From Actinocrinis sp035653575 (GTDB lineage: Bacteria > Actinomycetota > Actinomycetes > Streptomycetales > Catenulisporaceae), in contig NZ_DASRBQ010000119.1 of assembly GCF_035653575.1 (NCBI RefSeq), positions 11,838-75,837 of the forward strand: a DNA stretch of 64,000 bases, given 5' to 3'. Positions 50,958 through 60,088 of the stretch are shown here, piece after piece (the first letter of the stretch is position 1; each line of letters opens with the position of its first letter). Made by a program: the position numbers and the translations under genes. Below the pieces are notes generated by a model. That model was not told the DNA's origin, did no database searches, and was given only the letters and a program-made list of their open reading frames with translations.

Positions 50958-52334
50958 ATGGAGCCGGAGACCCTTTTCGACGCCGTCGGCCGGGAACGTG
51001 CCGAGGCCGGCGCGCCGCTGGCCGCGCGGATGCGGCCGCGCACCCTCGACGAGGTCGTCGGGCAGGCCAAGCTGCGCCGCCCCGGCTCTCCGCTGCGTCG
51101 CCTTGTCGAGGCCGCGCCCGGTTCACGCGCCGTACCCGCCTCGGTGATCCTCTGGGGGCCGCCCGGCACCGGGAAGACGACGCTCGCGCACGTGGTCGCC
51201 CGCAGCACCGACCGGCATTTCCGCGAGCTATCCGCGATCACCGCGGGGGTCAAGGAGGTGCGCGCGGTCATCGAGGGCGCGCGCCGCGACCTGGGCATGT
51301 CCGGCCGCGAGACGCTCCTGTTCCTCGACGAGATCCACCGCTTCTCCAAGGCGCAGCAGGACTCCTTGCTGCCCGCGGTCGAAAACCGCTGGGTGACGCT
51401 GATCGCCGCGACGACGGAGAACCCGTACTTCTCGGTGATCTCGCCGCTGCTGTCCCGTTCGCTGCTGCTGACGCTCGAGCCGCTGGACGAGGCCGATGTC
51501 GACACGCTGATCGACCGCGCGCTGACCGCGGAGCAGGGGCTGGCGAACTCGGTGAAGCTGGATCCCGAGGCGCGGGCGCAGCTGCTGCGGCTGGCCGGCG
51601 GCGACGCCCGAAAGGCGCTGACGGCGCTGGAAGCGGGTGCGGGCGCGGCACGCGACCAGGGCTTCGACACGGTGACCGCCGAGATCCTGGCGCAGGCGCT
51701 CGACCGCGCGGCGGTCCGCTACGACCGGGACGGTGACCAGCACTACGACGTCGCCTCGGCGCTGATCAAGTCGATCCGGGGCTCGGACGTGGACGCGGCG
51801 CTGCACTACCTCGCCCGGATGATCGAGGCGGGGGAGGACCCCAGGTTCATCGCGCGCCGGCTGGTCATCTCGGCCAGCGAGGACATCGGCCTGGCCGATC
51901 CGACCGCGCTGCCGACCGCGGTCGCGGCGATGCAGGCGGTGTCGTTCATCGGCTGGCCGGAGGCGCGCATCAGCCTGGCCCAGGCGGTCATCGCGCTGGC
52001 GCTGGCGCCCAAGTCGAACGCGGCGATCTCGGCGATCGACGCGGCGCTGGCCGACGTGCGCGCGGGTCTTGCCGGACCGGTGCCGATGCACCTGCGTGAC
52101 GGTCACTACAAGGGCGCTGCGAAGCTCGGGCACGCGCAGGGCTACATCTACCCGCACGACCTGCCGAGCGCGGTCGCCGCACAGCAATACGCGCCTGATG
52201 CCATTCACGGCAAGCGGTACTACAACCCGACGCGGCACGGGATAGAAGAGCGCTACGCCGACCGCGTCGAGAAGATCCGTGCCCTGCTGGCCGGTGAGGG
52301 CAGCGAGGCGCGGCCCGAGTCCGACGACGCCTAG
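50958..52334 (+). CDS. rarA: Replication-associated recombination protein RarA (MgsA/WHIP AAA+ ATPase)
   Basis: 458 residues. Walker A GPPGTGKT (67-74), Walker B LFLDEIHRFSKAQQD, sensor I ATTENP, then the MgsA C-terminal tetramerisation region (KSIRGSDVDAALHYLARMIEAGEDPRFIARRL; GHYKGAAKLGHAQGYIYPHD). It acts at stalled replication forks with SSB. Its presence after hisS/aspS is normal in actinobacteria, but here a 25-kb accessory stretch intervenes. Confidence 0.95.
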   Translation: MEPETLFDAVGRERAEAGAPLAARMRPRTLDEVVGQAKLRRPGSPLRRLVEAAPGSRAVPASVILWGPPGTGKTTLAHVVARSTDRHFRELSAITAGVKEVRAVIEGARRDLGMSGRETLLFLDEIHRFSKAQQDSLLPAVENRWVTLIAATTENPYFSVISPLLSRSLLLTLEPLDEADVDTLIDRALTAEQGLANSVKLDPEARAQLLRLAGGDARKALTALEAGAGAARDQGFDTVTAEILAQALDRAAVRYDRDGDQHYDVASALIKSIRGSDVDAALHYLARMIEAGEDPRFIARRLVISASEDIGLADPTALPTAVAAMQAVSFIGWPEARISLAQAVIALALAPKSNAAISAIDAALADVRAGLAGPVPMHLRDGHYKGAAKLGHAQGYIYPHDLPSAVAAQQYAPDAIHGKRYYNPTRHGIEERYADRVEKIRALLAGEGSEARPESDDA

Positions 52335-52387
52335 GCCCGGTTTGGAACGTGGCGCCGGTCAGGCGGGACTTTCCACGCCGGGCCTAG
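52331..52387. terminator. Inverted repeat overlapping the stop codons of rarA and the macro-domain gene
   Basis: Perfect 10-bp arms CTAGGCCCGG (52331-52340) and CCGGGCCTAG (52378-52387). Each arm contains the stop codon of one of the two convergent genes. It is a likely bidirectional terminator. Confidence 0.6.
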
Positions 52388-52932
52388 TTCGCGCTCAGTC
52401 CGAGCGAATCGGCGGCCTGCTGGAAGGCGGCGAGTGCTCGGTCGTCGAAGAGCACGAACCTGATCTCCTCCACGCGCGTCGGCGACTGGGAAACTGTCCG
52501 CAGCGCGATGACGGCAGCGTCCTCGACGGGCCAGCGATAGACGCCGGTGGAGATGGCGGGAAACGCGATCGCTTGCGCGCCGAGTTCGTCCGCGACGAGC
52601 AGGCTGTTGCGATGACAGTCGGCCAGCAGGGCCGAGCGGTCCTCGCTCGCCGAGAAAACCGGCCCGACCGTGTGAATGACCCAGCGTGCGGGCAGCCTTC
52701 CCGCCGTGGTCGCGACCGCCTGGCCGGTCGGCAGGCCGCGGCCGTAGTGCGACGCGCGCAGCGCCCGGCACTCCTTCAGGATCTCCGGCCCGCCCCGCCG
52801 GTGAATCGCGCCGTCCACGCCGCCCCCGCCGAGCAGCGAGGAGTTCGCGGCGTTCACGATCGCGTCGACCTGCTGCTCGGTGATATCCCCGCGCAGCAGC
52901 GTCAGCCGGGGCGCGCCGGAGGCGTCGGTCAC
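52384..52932 (-). CDS. Macro-domain ADP-ribose-binding protein
   Basis: 182 residues of the MacroD/YmdB type: LLRGDITEQQVDAIVNAANSSLLGGGGVDGAIH, HTVGPVF and AFPAISTGVYRWP. These bind ADP-ribose, and the family often removes ADP-ribose from Asp/Glu or hydrolyses O-acetyl-ADP-ribose. The GTG start overlaps the DUF4395 stop by 4 nt, so the two are coupled. Confidence 0.92.
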   Translation of the reverse strand: MTDASGAPRLTLLRGDITEQQVDAIVNAANSSLLGGGGVDGAIHRRGGPEILKECRALRASHYGRGLPTGQAVATTAGRLPARWVIHTVGPVFSASEDRSALLADCHRNSLLVADELGAQAIAFPAISTGVYRWPVEDAAVIALRTVSQSPTRVEEIRFVLFDDRALAAFQQAADSLGLSAN

Positions 52933-53390
52933 GAGCCGACCGGCTCCCGTCTCGGTGCACCGCGCCGGATCAGCAGGTAGACCTCGCAGCCGAGGCAGAA
53001 GTCGAAGGCGGCGTTGAGGAACGCGGCGGCCAGCGCGAACCCGGTGAAGACCAGGCCGAGCGCGGTGACTCCGGACAGGTAGCCGAGGGTGCCGACGGCG
53101 GCGAACGCGAAGCCGACGCCCTGGGCGAAGGTCGGGGGCGCGGGATTCTCCAGCTCGGTCGGCTTCGCCAGGCGCGGCCGGATGAGCTTGCGGTACAGGT
53201 AGCCGTACGGCGCGTACTTGAGCCCGGAGAAGGCGCCGAGCGCGAAGATGACCGTTTGTACGGCGAGCAGCCAGCCGTTGCTCGTGAGCAGCACGACGGC
53301 CAGCACCACCGTGGTGATCACGGCGCCGAAACGCGGGCCGCGCGGGTCGATGAAGGCAGCGGATTGAGCTTGGGACGGGTTTGACGACAC
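52929..53390 (-). CDS. DUF4395 membrane protein
   Basis: 153 residues with four predicted helices. It matches the DUF4395 pattern: IDPRGPRFGAVITTVVLAVVLL at the start and a FDFCLGCEVYLL dicysteine in the last helix. DUF4395 genes usually travel with thioredoxin and sulfurtransferase genes, and a thioredoxin-like gene is indeed next upstream. A redox role in the membrane is likely but unproven. Confidence 0.85.
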   Translation of the reverse strand: MSSNPSQAQSAAFIDPRGPRFGAVITTVVLAVVLLTSNGWLLAVQTVIFALGAFSGLKYAPYGYLYRKLIRPRLAKPTELENPAPPTFAQGVGFAFAAVGTLGYLSGVTALGLVFTGFALAAAFLNAAFDFCLGCEVYLLIRRGAPRREPVGS

Positions 53391-53530
53391 GGCGATTCGC
53401 TCCGAATTGGCGTCAGAAAATGCAGGAGAGGAAATAAGCCGAGGACGTAAGCCGCAGGGACTCGAAGTGTCCGCGAAGGCTACGGATTAGGCTCGGGCCG
53501 CGGCCTGATCGGCCCTGCGGCTGCCTGGAT

Positions 53531-53549
53531 CAGCGCTGATTCAGCGCTG
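53531..53549. promoter_or_regulatory. Phased CAGCGCTG pair upstream of the DUF4395 gene
   Basis: Two 8-bp palindromes CAGCGCTG (53531-53538 and 53542-53549) spaced 11 bp apart, one helical turn, inside partial GATCAGC repeats. They lie about 140 bp upstream of the DUF4395 start in a 249-bp gap that holds no gene. Confidence 0.4.
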
Positions 53550-53639
53550 GATCAGCTGTGGCAAGCCGGACACGCGCAGGTGCACACGCGGCAGTGGTCC
53601 ACCGCGCGCCTGCGAGTGAGTAGCTCTCCTTGCATGTCT

Positions 53640-54173
53640 CTATCGTACGGACACGTCAAGCGCGGCAAGGACCTGTTCTTTGCGCGGTACGCCGGAGGCC
53701 CGAGCGGTCACGCGCCCGGCGCCGTCCAGCACGAGCGTCGTCGGTGTACGCAGAATCCCGATCTCGCGCACGAGGTCCAGGTGCGCCTCGGCGTCGATCT
53801 CGATGTGCTCGACCCCGTCCACCTTCGCAGCCACGTCCGCGAGGATCACCTTGGTCGCGCGGCACGGCTGGCAGAACGCTGAAGAGAACTGCAACAACGT
53901 CGCGCGGTCGCCCAGGGCGCGTCCGAGCTGTTCGGCGGTCAGCACGGGCTGCTCGCGGCGGCCCGGCCGCCGTGCCGCCTCGTCCGCGTTGCCATCGCCA
54001 TCGACTTCGGCACCGGGAATCGGCATCGTCTCGTCCGAGGCCTGCTCGTCCAGCACGCCGTTGTCCAAAGCCGCCGGATGGATTCGGACGCGACCGTCCG
54101 TCCGCTTCCGCCACACGCCGAAGGCGCTCGCCAGCGCGAGCACGACGATAAGCACGATCAAACCGGTGGCCAC
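53640..54173 (-). CDS. Membrane-anchored thioredoxin-like protein
   Basis: 177 residues starting at a GTG. One N-terminal helix (about 3-20) and an acidic linker (40-70) precede a thioredoxin fold with C101-QP-C104 (FCQPCRA), and TPTTLVLDGAGR with the cis-Pro. The CQPC active site and the anchor suggest an extracytoplasmic or membrane-surface redox protein working with the DUF4395 partner. Confidence 0.87.
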   Translation of the reverse strand: MATGLIVLIVVLALASAFGVWRKRTDGRVRIHPAALDNGVLDEQASDETMPIPGAEVDGDGNADEAARRPGRREQPVLTAEQLGRALGDRATLLQFSSAFCQPCRATKVILADVAAKVDGVEHIEIDAEAHLDLVREIGILRTPTTLVLDGAGRVTARASGVPRKEQVLAALDVSVR

Positions 54174-54216
54174 GTCGTTGTGCAGCGCGGCTGGTCGCCG
54201 CGTTATTCCGCGCGTG

Positions 54217-55455
54217 TCAGTCGGTGACTGCGCCGCTCGCCGCGTACTGCGGCTCCAGCACGTGCGATGCAGCCGCGGTCCGTGCGTGCCTGAGGCGGTG
54301 TGTCACGGTCACCGCCGCCGCCGTCAGCGCACCCGCCGCGCCGACGCAGCCGACCGCGGCGAAGCCGAAGGCGGGCGAGGAGTGGTCGATCATCGCGCCG
54401 GCCAGCGGTGCGCCCAGCGCGTTGCCCAAGGTCAAGGCCGCCGAGTGCAGCCCGAGGGCCTCGCCGCGAGCCGACTCCGGCACCCGGTGACTCACCGCGA
54501 CCACGGTCTGTGCGACCGTCGGCGCGCAGGCCAGACCGGCTGGGATGAGCGCGAGCGCGAGCAACGGCCAGCTGTGCGCCAGGCCGACGGGTATGGTCGC
54601 CGCTCCGAGCAGCGTCATCAAAGTGAGCATGCCGAGCGGCCGAGGTATCGCGCCGTGTATGAAGCCGCCGATCATCGAGGCCCCGCACCACACGATGATG
54701 GTCACTCCGGCCCACCGCACCTGCCCGTGCGCGCGCAGGACCGCGACGATCGAGACGTCAGTCCCGGACAGCACGACCGTCGCGGCCACGGCGACGAACA
54801 GCACCAGCGCGAAGCCCGGCCCGAACCAGCTGCGCCGCGCGGGCCGCGGGCCGGCCGCGTCCGCCGCGTCGGGCCCCGTGACCCGCGGGTTGTACGCCCA
54901 CATCACGGCCGCGGAGAAGGCCAGCGCCCCGCCGAGCGCGCGCAGGGTGGATATCCCGTCACCCAGCTGCGTGATCATGAGCACGGCGAGCGCCGGGCCG
55001 ACCATGAAGGCGATCTCCACGGCCATGGAGTCCAGCGAATAGGCCTGCCGGCGCTGCTCCTGCGGCACCCTGGCGGCCAGCGACTGCCGCACCAGCGGCA
55101 TGATCGGCACCTGCAACATCCCGCCGAGCACCGCCGCCGGGATCAGCGCGGCGAACGGCAACATCGGCGCCGTGGTCCAGAACGCCAGTGCCGCGGCGCC
55201 GGTCACCCCGAGCACCGGCCGCGGCCCGCGCCGGTCCACCACCCGCCCGAGCAGCGGGGAGCCGACCGCGAGTCCGACCGTGAACGCGGCACTGGCCGCG
55301 CCGGCCGCTCCGTACCCGAGATGGCGGTCCAGCACGACGCTCAGCGTGAGCGCGGTGCTGGTCGCCGTCCCCGGTATCCGGGCGATCAGCGCGACGAGCA
55401 TGAACAGCCGCATCCCCGGGATTCGGAGCACGGAGCGGTAAGGGGCCAGGTGCAT
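54217..55455 (-). CDS. MFS transporter, drug-efflux-like
   Basis: 412 residues from the ATG at 55455; a TTG 9 nt upstream lies only 3 nt after GGAGG. About 12 helices, with the MFS loop motif GSPLLGRVVDRRGPRPVL. It is divergent from a TetR regulator and shares a palindrome-bearing promoter region with it, the common arrangement for regulated exporters. Substrate unknown. Confidence 0.85.
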   Translation of the reverse strand: MHLAPYRSVLRIPGMRLFMLVALIARIPGTATSTALTLSVVLDRHLGYGAAGAASAAFTVGLAVGSPLLGRVVDRRGPRPVLGVTGAAALAFWTTAPMLPFAALIPAAVLGGMLQVPIMPLVRQSLAARVPQEQRRQAYSLDSMAVEIAFMVGPALAVLMITQLGDGISTLRALGGALAFSAAVMWAYNPRVTGPDAADAAGPRPARRSWFGPGFALVLFVAVAATVVLSGTDVSIVAVLRAHGQVRWAGVTIIVWCGASMIGGFIHGAIPRPLGMLTLMTLLGAATIPVGLAHSWPLLALALIPAGLACAPTVAQTVVAVSHRVPESARGEALGLHSAALTLGNALGAPLAGAMIDHSSPAFGFAAVGCVGAAGALTAAAVTVTHRLRHARTAAASHVLEPQYAASGAVTD

Positions 55456-55538
55456 GACGGTCAACTACCTCCAGGACGATGTTCCCAGATGCCACCGACA
55501 ACCAACAGCGCGAATCTGCCGCGGACCCGAAGCGCGAT

Positions 55539-55566
55539 TTGACAACAAGCGTTGGCCAACGAAGAT
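55539..55566 (+). promoter_or_regulatory. Promoter of the TetR gene with embedded operator
   Basis: TTGACA at 55539-55544 is a perfect -35; GAAGAT at 55561-55566 is a weak -10 at 16-bp spacing. The 12-bp palindrome CGTTGGCCAACG (55550-55561) fills the spacer, where a bound repressor would block RNA polymerase. Confidence 0.6.
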
Positions 55567-55601
55567 GGACATCACTAAGCGCACCTGACCGAGGAGCCCC
55601 G

Positions 55602-56231
55602 ATGACCATGCCGGACCGCCGCTTCACCGATCGCTCGGCCCCGGCTCGCGCCGCGATCCTGGCCGCGGCCCGCTCACGCTTCGCCGCCGACGGGTACGAC
55701 AAGGCGACCATCAGGGCGATCGCCGCAGACGCCGGCATCGACGCCTCCATGGTCATCCGCTACTACGGCAGCAAAGCAGAGCTCTTCGAAGCCAGCTCCG
55801 CCATCGACCTCGCGCTGCGCGAGACGGTCCCGACGCACGAGGGCCCCGAGCGCCTCGCCGAGGAATACGGCCACGCGTTCATGGCCCGCTGGGAGAGCGG
55901 CACCAACGAGGTCGAGCAGCTGCTGATCCGCACCGCGCTCACGCACCAGGACGCCGTCGGCCAGATTCAACGGATCTTCGACGAGCAGATCAAGCCGCCG
56001 ATCCTCGCCGTCCTCGGAGACGACCCGGACGCGGAACTGCGCGCCGCGCTGGTCATGACCCAGACCTTCGGACTGGCGATCTGCCGCTACCTGCTCGGAC
56101 TCGACCCGATCGCGTCGGCCGACCCGGCGACGCTGGAACGCGCCATCCGCGATTCCATCCGCACACACCTGACCCGATCCATGCGCGATGACGCCGACGA
56201 GCCGTTGCCCGAGCCGGTCACCGAGCCCTGA
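55602..56231 (+). CDS. TetR-family transcriptional regulator
   Basis: 209 residues. The TetR helix-turn-helix is ILAAARSRFAADGYDKATIRAIAADAGIDASMVIRYYGSKAELF, followed by an all-helical ligand domain of the TetR_C type common in actinobacteria. GAGGAG lies 6 nt before the ATG at 55602. It probably represses itself and the divergent MFS exporter through the palindrome at 55550-55561. Confidence 0.9.
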   Translation: MTMPDRRFTDRSAPARAAILAAARSRFAADGYDKATIRAIAADAGIDASMVIRYYGSKAELFEASSAIDLALRETVPTHEGPERLAEEYGHAFMARWESGTNEVEQLLIRTALTHQDAVGQIQRIFDEQIKPPILAVLGDDPDAELRAALVMTQTFGLAICRYLLGLDPIASADPATLERAIRDSIRTHLTRSMRDDADEPLPEPVTEP

Positions 56232-56278
56232 GCCCGAAACACGATAGTGTCTGCGCCGACGGGCAACAGGGCGAAGGG

Positions 56279-56701
56279 ATGGACCCCAAGGTGTCGGCAG
56301 GAGCAGTCGTCGGGCTGGTATTCGCGATCTTCTTCGCAATCGGGGTCATCTTCCTGTGCTTCGTCCTGCTGCGGCTCGCCGAGGTGCTCAAAGAGGCCGG
56401 CAAGCTGGTGGCCGGGATCGCCGACCAGACCGTGCCGCTGCTCGGCGAGGTGACCACCACCGTGGTCACCGCCAACCAGCAGCTCGGGCGGGTCGACACC
56501 ATCACCGAGAACGTCGCCAACCTCTCCGGCAACGCCTCGGCGCTCGCCTCGACCTTCTCCGCGACCGTCGGCGGCCCGATGATCAAGGCGGCGGCCTTCT
56601 CCTACGGCGTGCGCACCGCGCTGGCCAACCGCCGCAAGGCCGACGTGGAGAAGCGGGTTCGCGCCGAGATCAAGGCCGAGCGCAAGGCCAAGAAGGGCTA
56701 A
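56279..56701 (+). CDS. DUF948 membrane protein
   Basis: 140 residues. One N-terminal membrane helix (about 7-30) and a DUF948 segment (AEVLKEAGKLVAGIADQTVPLLGEVTTTVVTANQQL) with coiled-coil character, then a basic KKG end. It usually lies just before alaS in actinobacteria. Function unknown; some relatives are general-stress proteins. Confidence 0.85.
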   Translation: MDPKVSAGAVVGLVFAIFFAIGVIFLCFVLLRLAEVLKEAGKLVAGIADQTVPLLGEVTTTVVTANQQLGRVDTITENVANLSGNASALASTFSATVGGPMIKAAAFSYGVRTALANRRKADVEKRVRAEIKAERKAKKG

Positions 56702-56712
56702 GGGCAGCAGCG

Positions 56713-56976
56713 ATGGGCAAGCGGGTGTTCTGGATCGCGCTCGGCGCGACCGCCGGCGTCCTGGTCGTCAGGAAGGCGTCCAAGGCGCTGCACAAATTCA
56801 CCCCGTCCGGGATCGCCGACGGCGCGGCCGGGCTGCCCGGGGCGATCGGCGGGGCGTTCCAGGATTTCGCCGACGACGTACGCGCCGCGGCCGCCGAGCG
56901 GGAGTTCGAGCTGTACCGGGTGCTCGGCGTGGACGTGGCCGATCCTTCCGAGGACGACAAGAAGCTCCCGCGGTAG
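56713..56976 (+). CDS. Small membrane-anchored protein, DUF948 partner
   Basis: 87 residues with a short N-terminal hydrophobic helix (VFWIALGATAGVLVVRK) and an amphipathic region (GGAFQDFADDVRAAAAERE). It sits 11 nt after the DUF948 gene, as in Streptomyces (DUF6167-like, from memory). Function unknown. Confidence 0.8.
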   Translation: MGKRVFWIALGATAGVLVVRKASKALHKFTPSGIADGAAGLPGAIGGAFQDFADDVRAAAAEREFELYRVLGVDVADPSEDDKKLPR

Positions 56977-57196
56977 CAACGCGCGCGCCGCCGGAGGAAC
57001 CGCATCCGGCGCGGTGTATACCCTGCGAGGGGATATGTGGGACCGGCTGCGGTCTGCTTCCTGAGACAATGGCATCCGTGCCCGGCCACGCAGCCGGGCA
57101 CGCGCGCCCCGCGCAGCGAGCGTTCCCGTATGAAAGCCAGGGCGCGTTACCGAACTGATCGACCGACAGACGACCGTTCCGAGAGGCACAGGACCG

Positions 57197-59869
57197 ATGG
57201 ACTCCGCAGAAATCCGCCGTCGCTGGCTCGACTTCTTCGTCAAGCGCGGACACGCCGAGATCCCCTCTGCCTCGCTGATCGCCGCCGACCCGACGCTGCT
57301 GCTGGTCAACGCGGGCATGGTGCCGTTCAAGCCGTACTTCCTCGGCCAGGAGGCCCCGCCCGCGCCGCGCGCCACGTCCGTGCAGAAGTGCGTGCGCACC
57401 CTCGACATCGACGAGGTCGGCAAGACCACCCGGCACGCGTCCTTCTTCCAGATGTGCGGCAACTTCTCCTTCGGCGACTACTTCAAGGAAGGCGCCATCA
57501 GCTACGCCTGGGAGCTGATGACGAGCTCCGTCGAGGCGGGCGGCTACGGCCTGGACGGCGACCGGATCTGGGCCACCGTCTACCTCGACGACGACGAGGC
57601 CTACGGCATCTGGCACGACAAGATCGGGATCCCGGCCGAGCGCATCCAGCGGCTCGGCATGGAGGAGAACTTCTGGTCCATGGGCGTGCCCGGACCCTGC
57701 GGCCCCTGCTCCGAGCTGAACTACGACCGCGGTCCCGCGTACGGCGAGGCGGGCGGACCGGCTGTCAACGGCGAGCGGTACCTGGAGGTCTGGAACCTCG
57801 TCTTCATGCAGTACGAGCGGGGCGCGGGCACCGGCAAGACCGACTTCCCGATCCTCGGCGACCTGCCCTCGAAGAACATCGACACCGGCCTCGGCCTCGA
57901 GCGGCTCGCCTCGATCCTGCAGGGCGTCGACAACCTCTACGAGATCGACACCTCGCGCATGATCATGGACAAGGCCGCGCAGCTGACCGGCGTGGTCTAC
58001 GGCAAGGACCACAAGTCGGACGTCGCGCTGCGCGTTATCACCGACCACGTGCGCGCGGCGACGATGCTTATCGGCGACGGCGTCGTCCCGGGTAACGAAG
58101 GACGCGGATACGTGCTGCGCCGCATGATGCGCCGCGCGATCCGCAACATGCGCCTGCTCGGCGCGCACCAGCCCACCGTGCACGACCTGGTCGCCTCGGC
58201 GGTCGACGCGATGGGCCCGCAGTACCCCGAGCTGGTCTCCGACTACAAGCGCATCGACGCGGTCGCGGTCGGCGAGGAGGAGTCGTTCCTGCAGACCCTC
58301 AAGACCGGCACGAACATCTTCGACACCGCGGTGAGCGCGACCAAGAGCGAGGGCCGCAAGCAGCTGGCCGCCGCGGACGCGTTCCAGCTGCACGACACCT
58401 TCGGCTTCCCGATCGACCTCACCCTCGAGATGGCGGCCGAGCAGGGCCTGACCGTGGACGAAGACGGCTTCCGGCGCCTGATGTCCGAGCAGAAGGCTCG
58501 GGCGAAGGCGGACGCGAAGGCGAAGAAGACCGGGCACTCGGACCTGTCGGCCTACCGGGAGCTCTACGACGCCACGGGCGCGCCCGAGTTCACCGGCTAC
58601 GGCGAGACCACCAGCGAGGGCAGCGTGCGCGGCCTGCTGCGCGGCGGCTCGGTGGCGACCGAGGCGGGCACCGGCGAGGAGATCGAGCTGGTCCTCGACC
58701 GCACCCCCTTCTACGCCGAGGGCGGCGGCCAGCTCGCCGACCACGGCCTGATCCGGCTCGGCAACGGCGCGCTGGTCGAGGTGCTCGACGTGCAGAAGCC
58801 GGTCGGCGACCTCATCGTGCACCGCGCGGTGGTGCGCGACGGCGAGGTCGTCGTCGGGCAGCCGGCCGAGGCGGTAGTCGATGTGACGCGCCGTCACGCG
58901 ATCTCCCGCGCCCACACGGCAACGCACATGGTGCACCGCGCCTTCCGCCAGCTGCTCGGCGAGACCGCTACGCAGGCGGGTTCAGAGAACGCACCGGGCC
59001 GCTTCCGCTTCGACTTCGCGCACCCGCAGGCCGTACCGCAGTCCGTACTCGCGGACGCGGAGCAGTTGGTCAACGCGGTGCTTGTCGACGACCTCGCGGT
59101 TACCGCACAGATCATGTCGCAGCCCGAGGCGAAGGCCATGGGCGCGATGGCGCTGTTCGGCGAGAAGTACGGCGACCGGGTACGCGTCGTGTCCGTAGGG
59201 GACTGGGCACACGAGCTGTGCGGTGGCACACATGTGCCGAATACCGGGCGCCTCGGCCTCGTGAAGCTTCTGCATGAATCCTCCATCGGCGCGGGCGTCC
59301 GCCGCGTCGAGGCACTCGTCGGCGCGGACGCGTACAACTTCCTCGCCCGCGAGCACGTGCTGCTCGCTCAGGTCTCCGAGCTGGTCAAGACCCGGCCGGA
59401 GGAGCTGCCCGAGCGCATCGCGGGCATCGTCGCCAAGCTGCGCGACGCCGAGAAGGAGATCGCGGCGCTCAAGGCCGGACAAGTGCTCGCGGTCGCGGGC
59501 GAACTGGCCGGGAACCCGCTGGACGTCCACGGCGTCGCTTTCGTGGCGCACCGCGCGCCGGACGGCACCTCCGCGGACGACCTGCGCAAGCTCGCCTTCG
59601 ACGTGCGCGGGCGGCTCGGCTCCCGGGCCGCGGTGGTCGCGCTCGCGGCTGCGGCGAACGGGCGCCCGGTGGTCCTGGTGGCGACCAACGAGGCGGCGCG
59701 GGAGCATGGCCTGAAGGCCGGGGCCCTGGCCAAGACCGCCGCGCAGGCGCTTGGCGGCGGAGGCGGCGGCAAGGACGACGTCGCACAGGGCGGCGGCACC
59801 GACGTCGGTGCGCTCGACGCGGCGCTCGAAGCGGTCCGCGTGCAGGTCGCCGCGGCCGGTCCGGCGTAA
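57197..59869 (+). CDS. alaS: Alanyl-tRNA synthetase
   Basis: 890 residues, full length. Class II catalytic core (RTLDIDEVGKTTRHASFFQMCGNFSFGDYFKEGA; GCGPCSE-like GPCGPCSEL), the editing domain with HxxxH (HTATHMVH) and CGGTH, and a C-terminal Gly-rich DHHA1 domain (AQALGGGGGGKDDVAQGG). Hairpins or T-box elements are not obvious in the 220-bp upstream gap. Order alaS-ruvX-mltG-aroE is conserved in actinobacteria. Confidence 0.97.
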   Translation: MDSAEIRRRWLDFFVKRGHAEIPSASLIAADPTLLLVNAGMVPFKPYFLGQEAPPAPRATSVQKCVRTLDIDEVGKTTRHASFFQMCGNFSFGDYFKEGAISYAWELMTSSVEAGGYGLDGDRIWATVYLDDDEAYGIWHDKIGIPAERIQRLGMEENFWSMGVPGPCGPCSELNYDRGPAYGEAGGPAVNGERYLEVWNLVFMQYERGAGTGKTDFPILGDLPSKNIDTGLGLERLASILQGVDNLYEIDTSRMIMDKAAQLTGVVYGKDHKSDVALRVITDHVRAATMLIGDGVVPGNEGRGYVLRRMMRRAIRNMRLLGAHQPTVHDLVASAVDAMGPQYPELVSDYKRIDAVAVGEEESFLQTLKTGTNIFDTAVSATKSEGRKQLAAADAFQLHDTFGFPIDLTLEMAAEQGLTVDEDGFRRLMSEQKARAKADAKAKKTGHSDLSAYRELYDATGAPEFTGYGETTSEGSVRGLLRGGSVATEAGTGEEIELVLDRTPFYAEGGGQLADHGLIRLGNGALVEVLDVQKPVGDLIVHRAVVRDGEVVVGQPAEAVVDVTRRHAISRAHTATHMVHRAFRQLLGETATQAGSENAPGRFRFDFAHPQAVPQSVLADAEQLVNAVLVDDLAVTAQIMSQPEAKAMGAMALFGEKYGDRVRVVSVGDWAHELCGGTHVPNTGRLGLVKLLHESSIGAGVRRVEALVGADAYNFLAREHVLLAQVSELVKTRPEELPERIAGIVAKLRDAEKEIAALKAGQVLAVAGELAGNPLDVHGVAFVAHRAPDGTSADDLRKLAFDVRGRLGSRAAVVALAAAANGRPVVLVATNEAAREHGLKAGALAKTAAQALGGGGGGKDDVAQGGGTDVGALDAALEAVRVQVAAAGPA

Positions 59870-60088
59870 CGCGCGCCGGACGGCAGCCGGACGCGGTCCG
59901 GTCCGGTCCCGGTGGCCGAAACCGAACCGGGGCGAATTGAACCAGAACGACCGGCCGTACGTCCTGGACGGTCGGCGCACCAGGATCGCGATACCGTGCT
60001 GGACTGGGACACACCGGCCCGGCGCGGCAGCCCGCGGTCGGTGTGCCGCGGCAGCGAGGCGACGCGCGCCTGGGCGATAGGGAGAACG

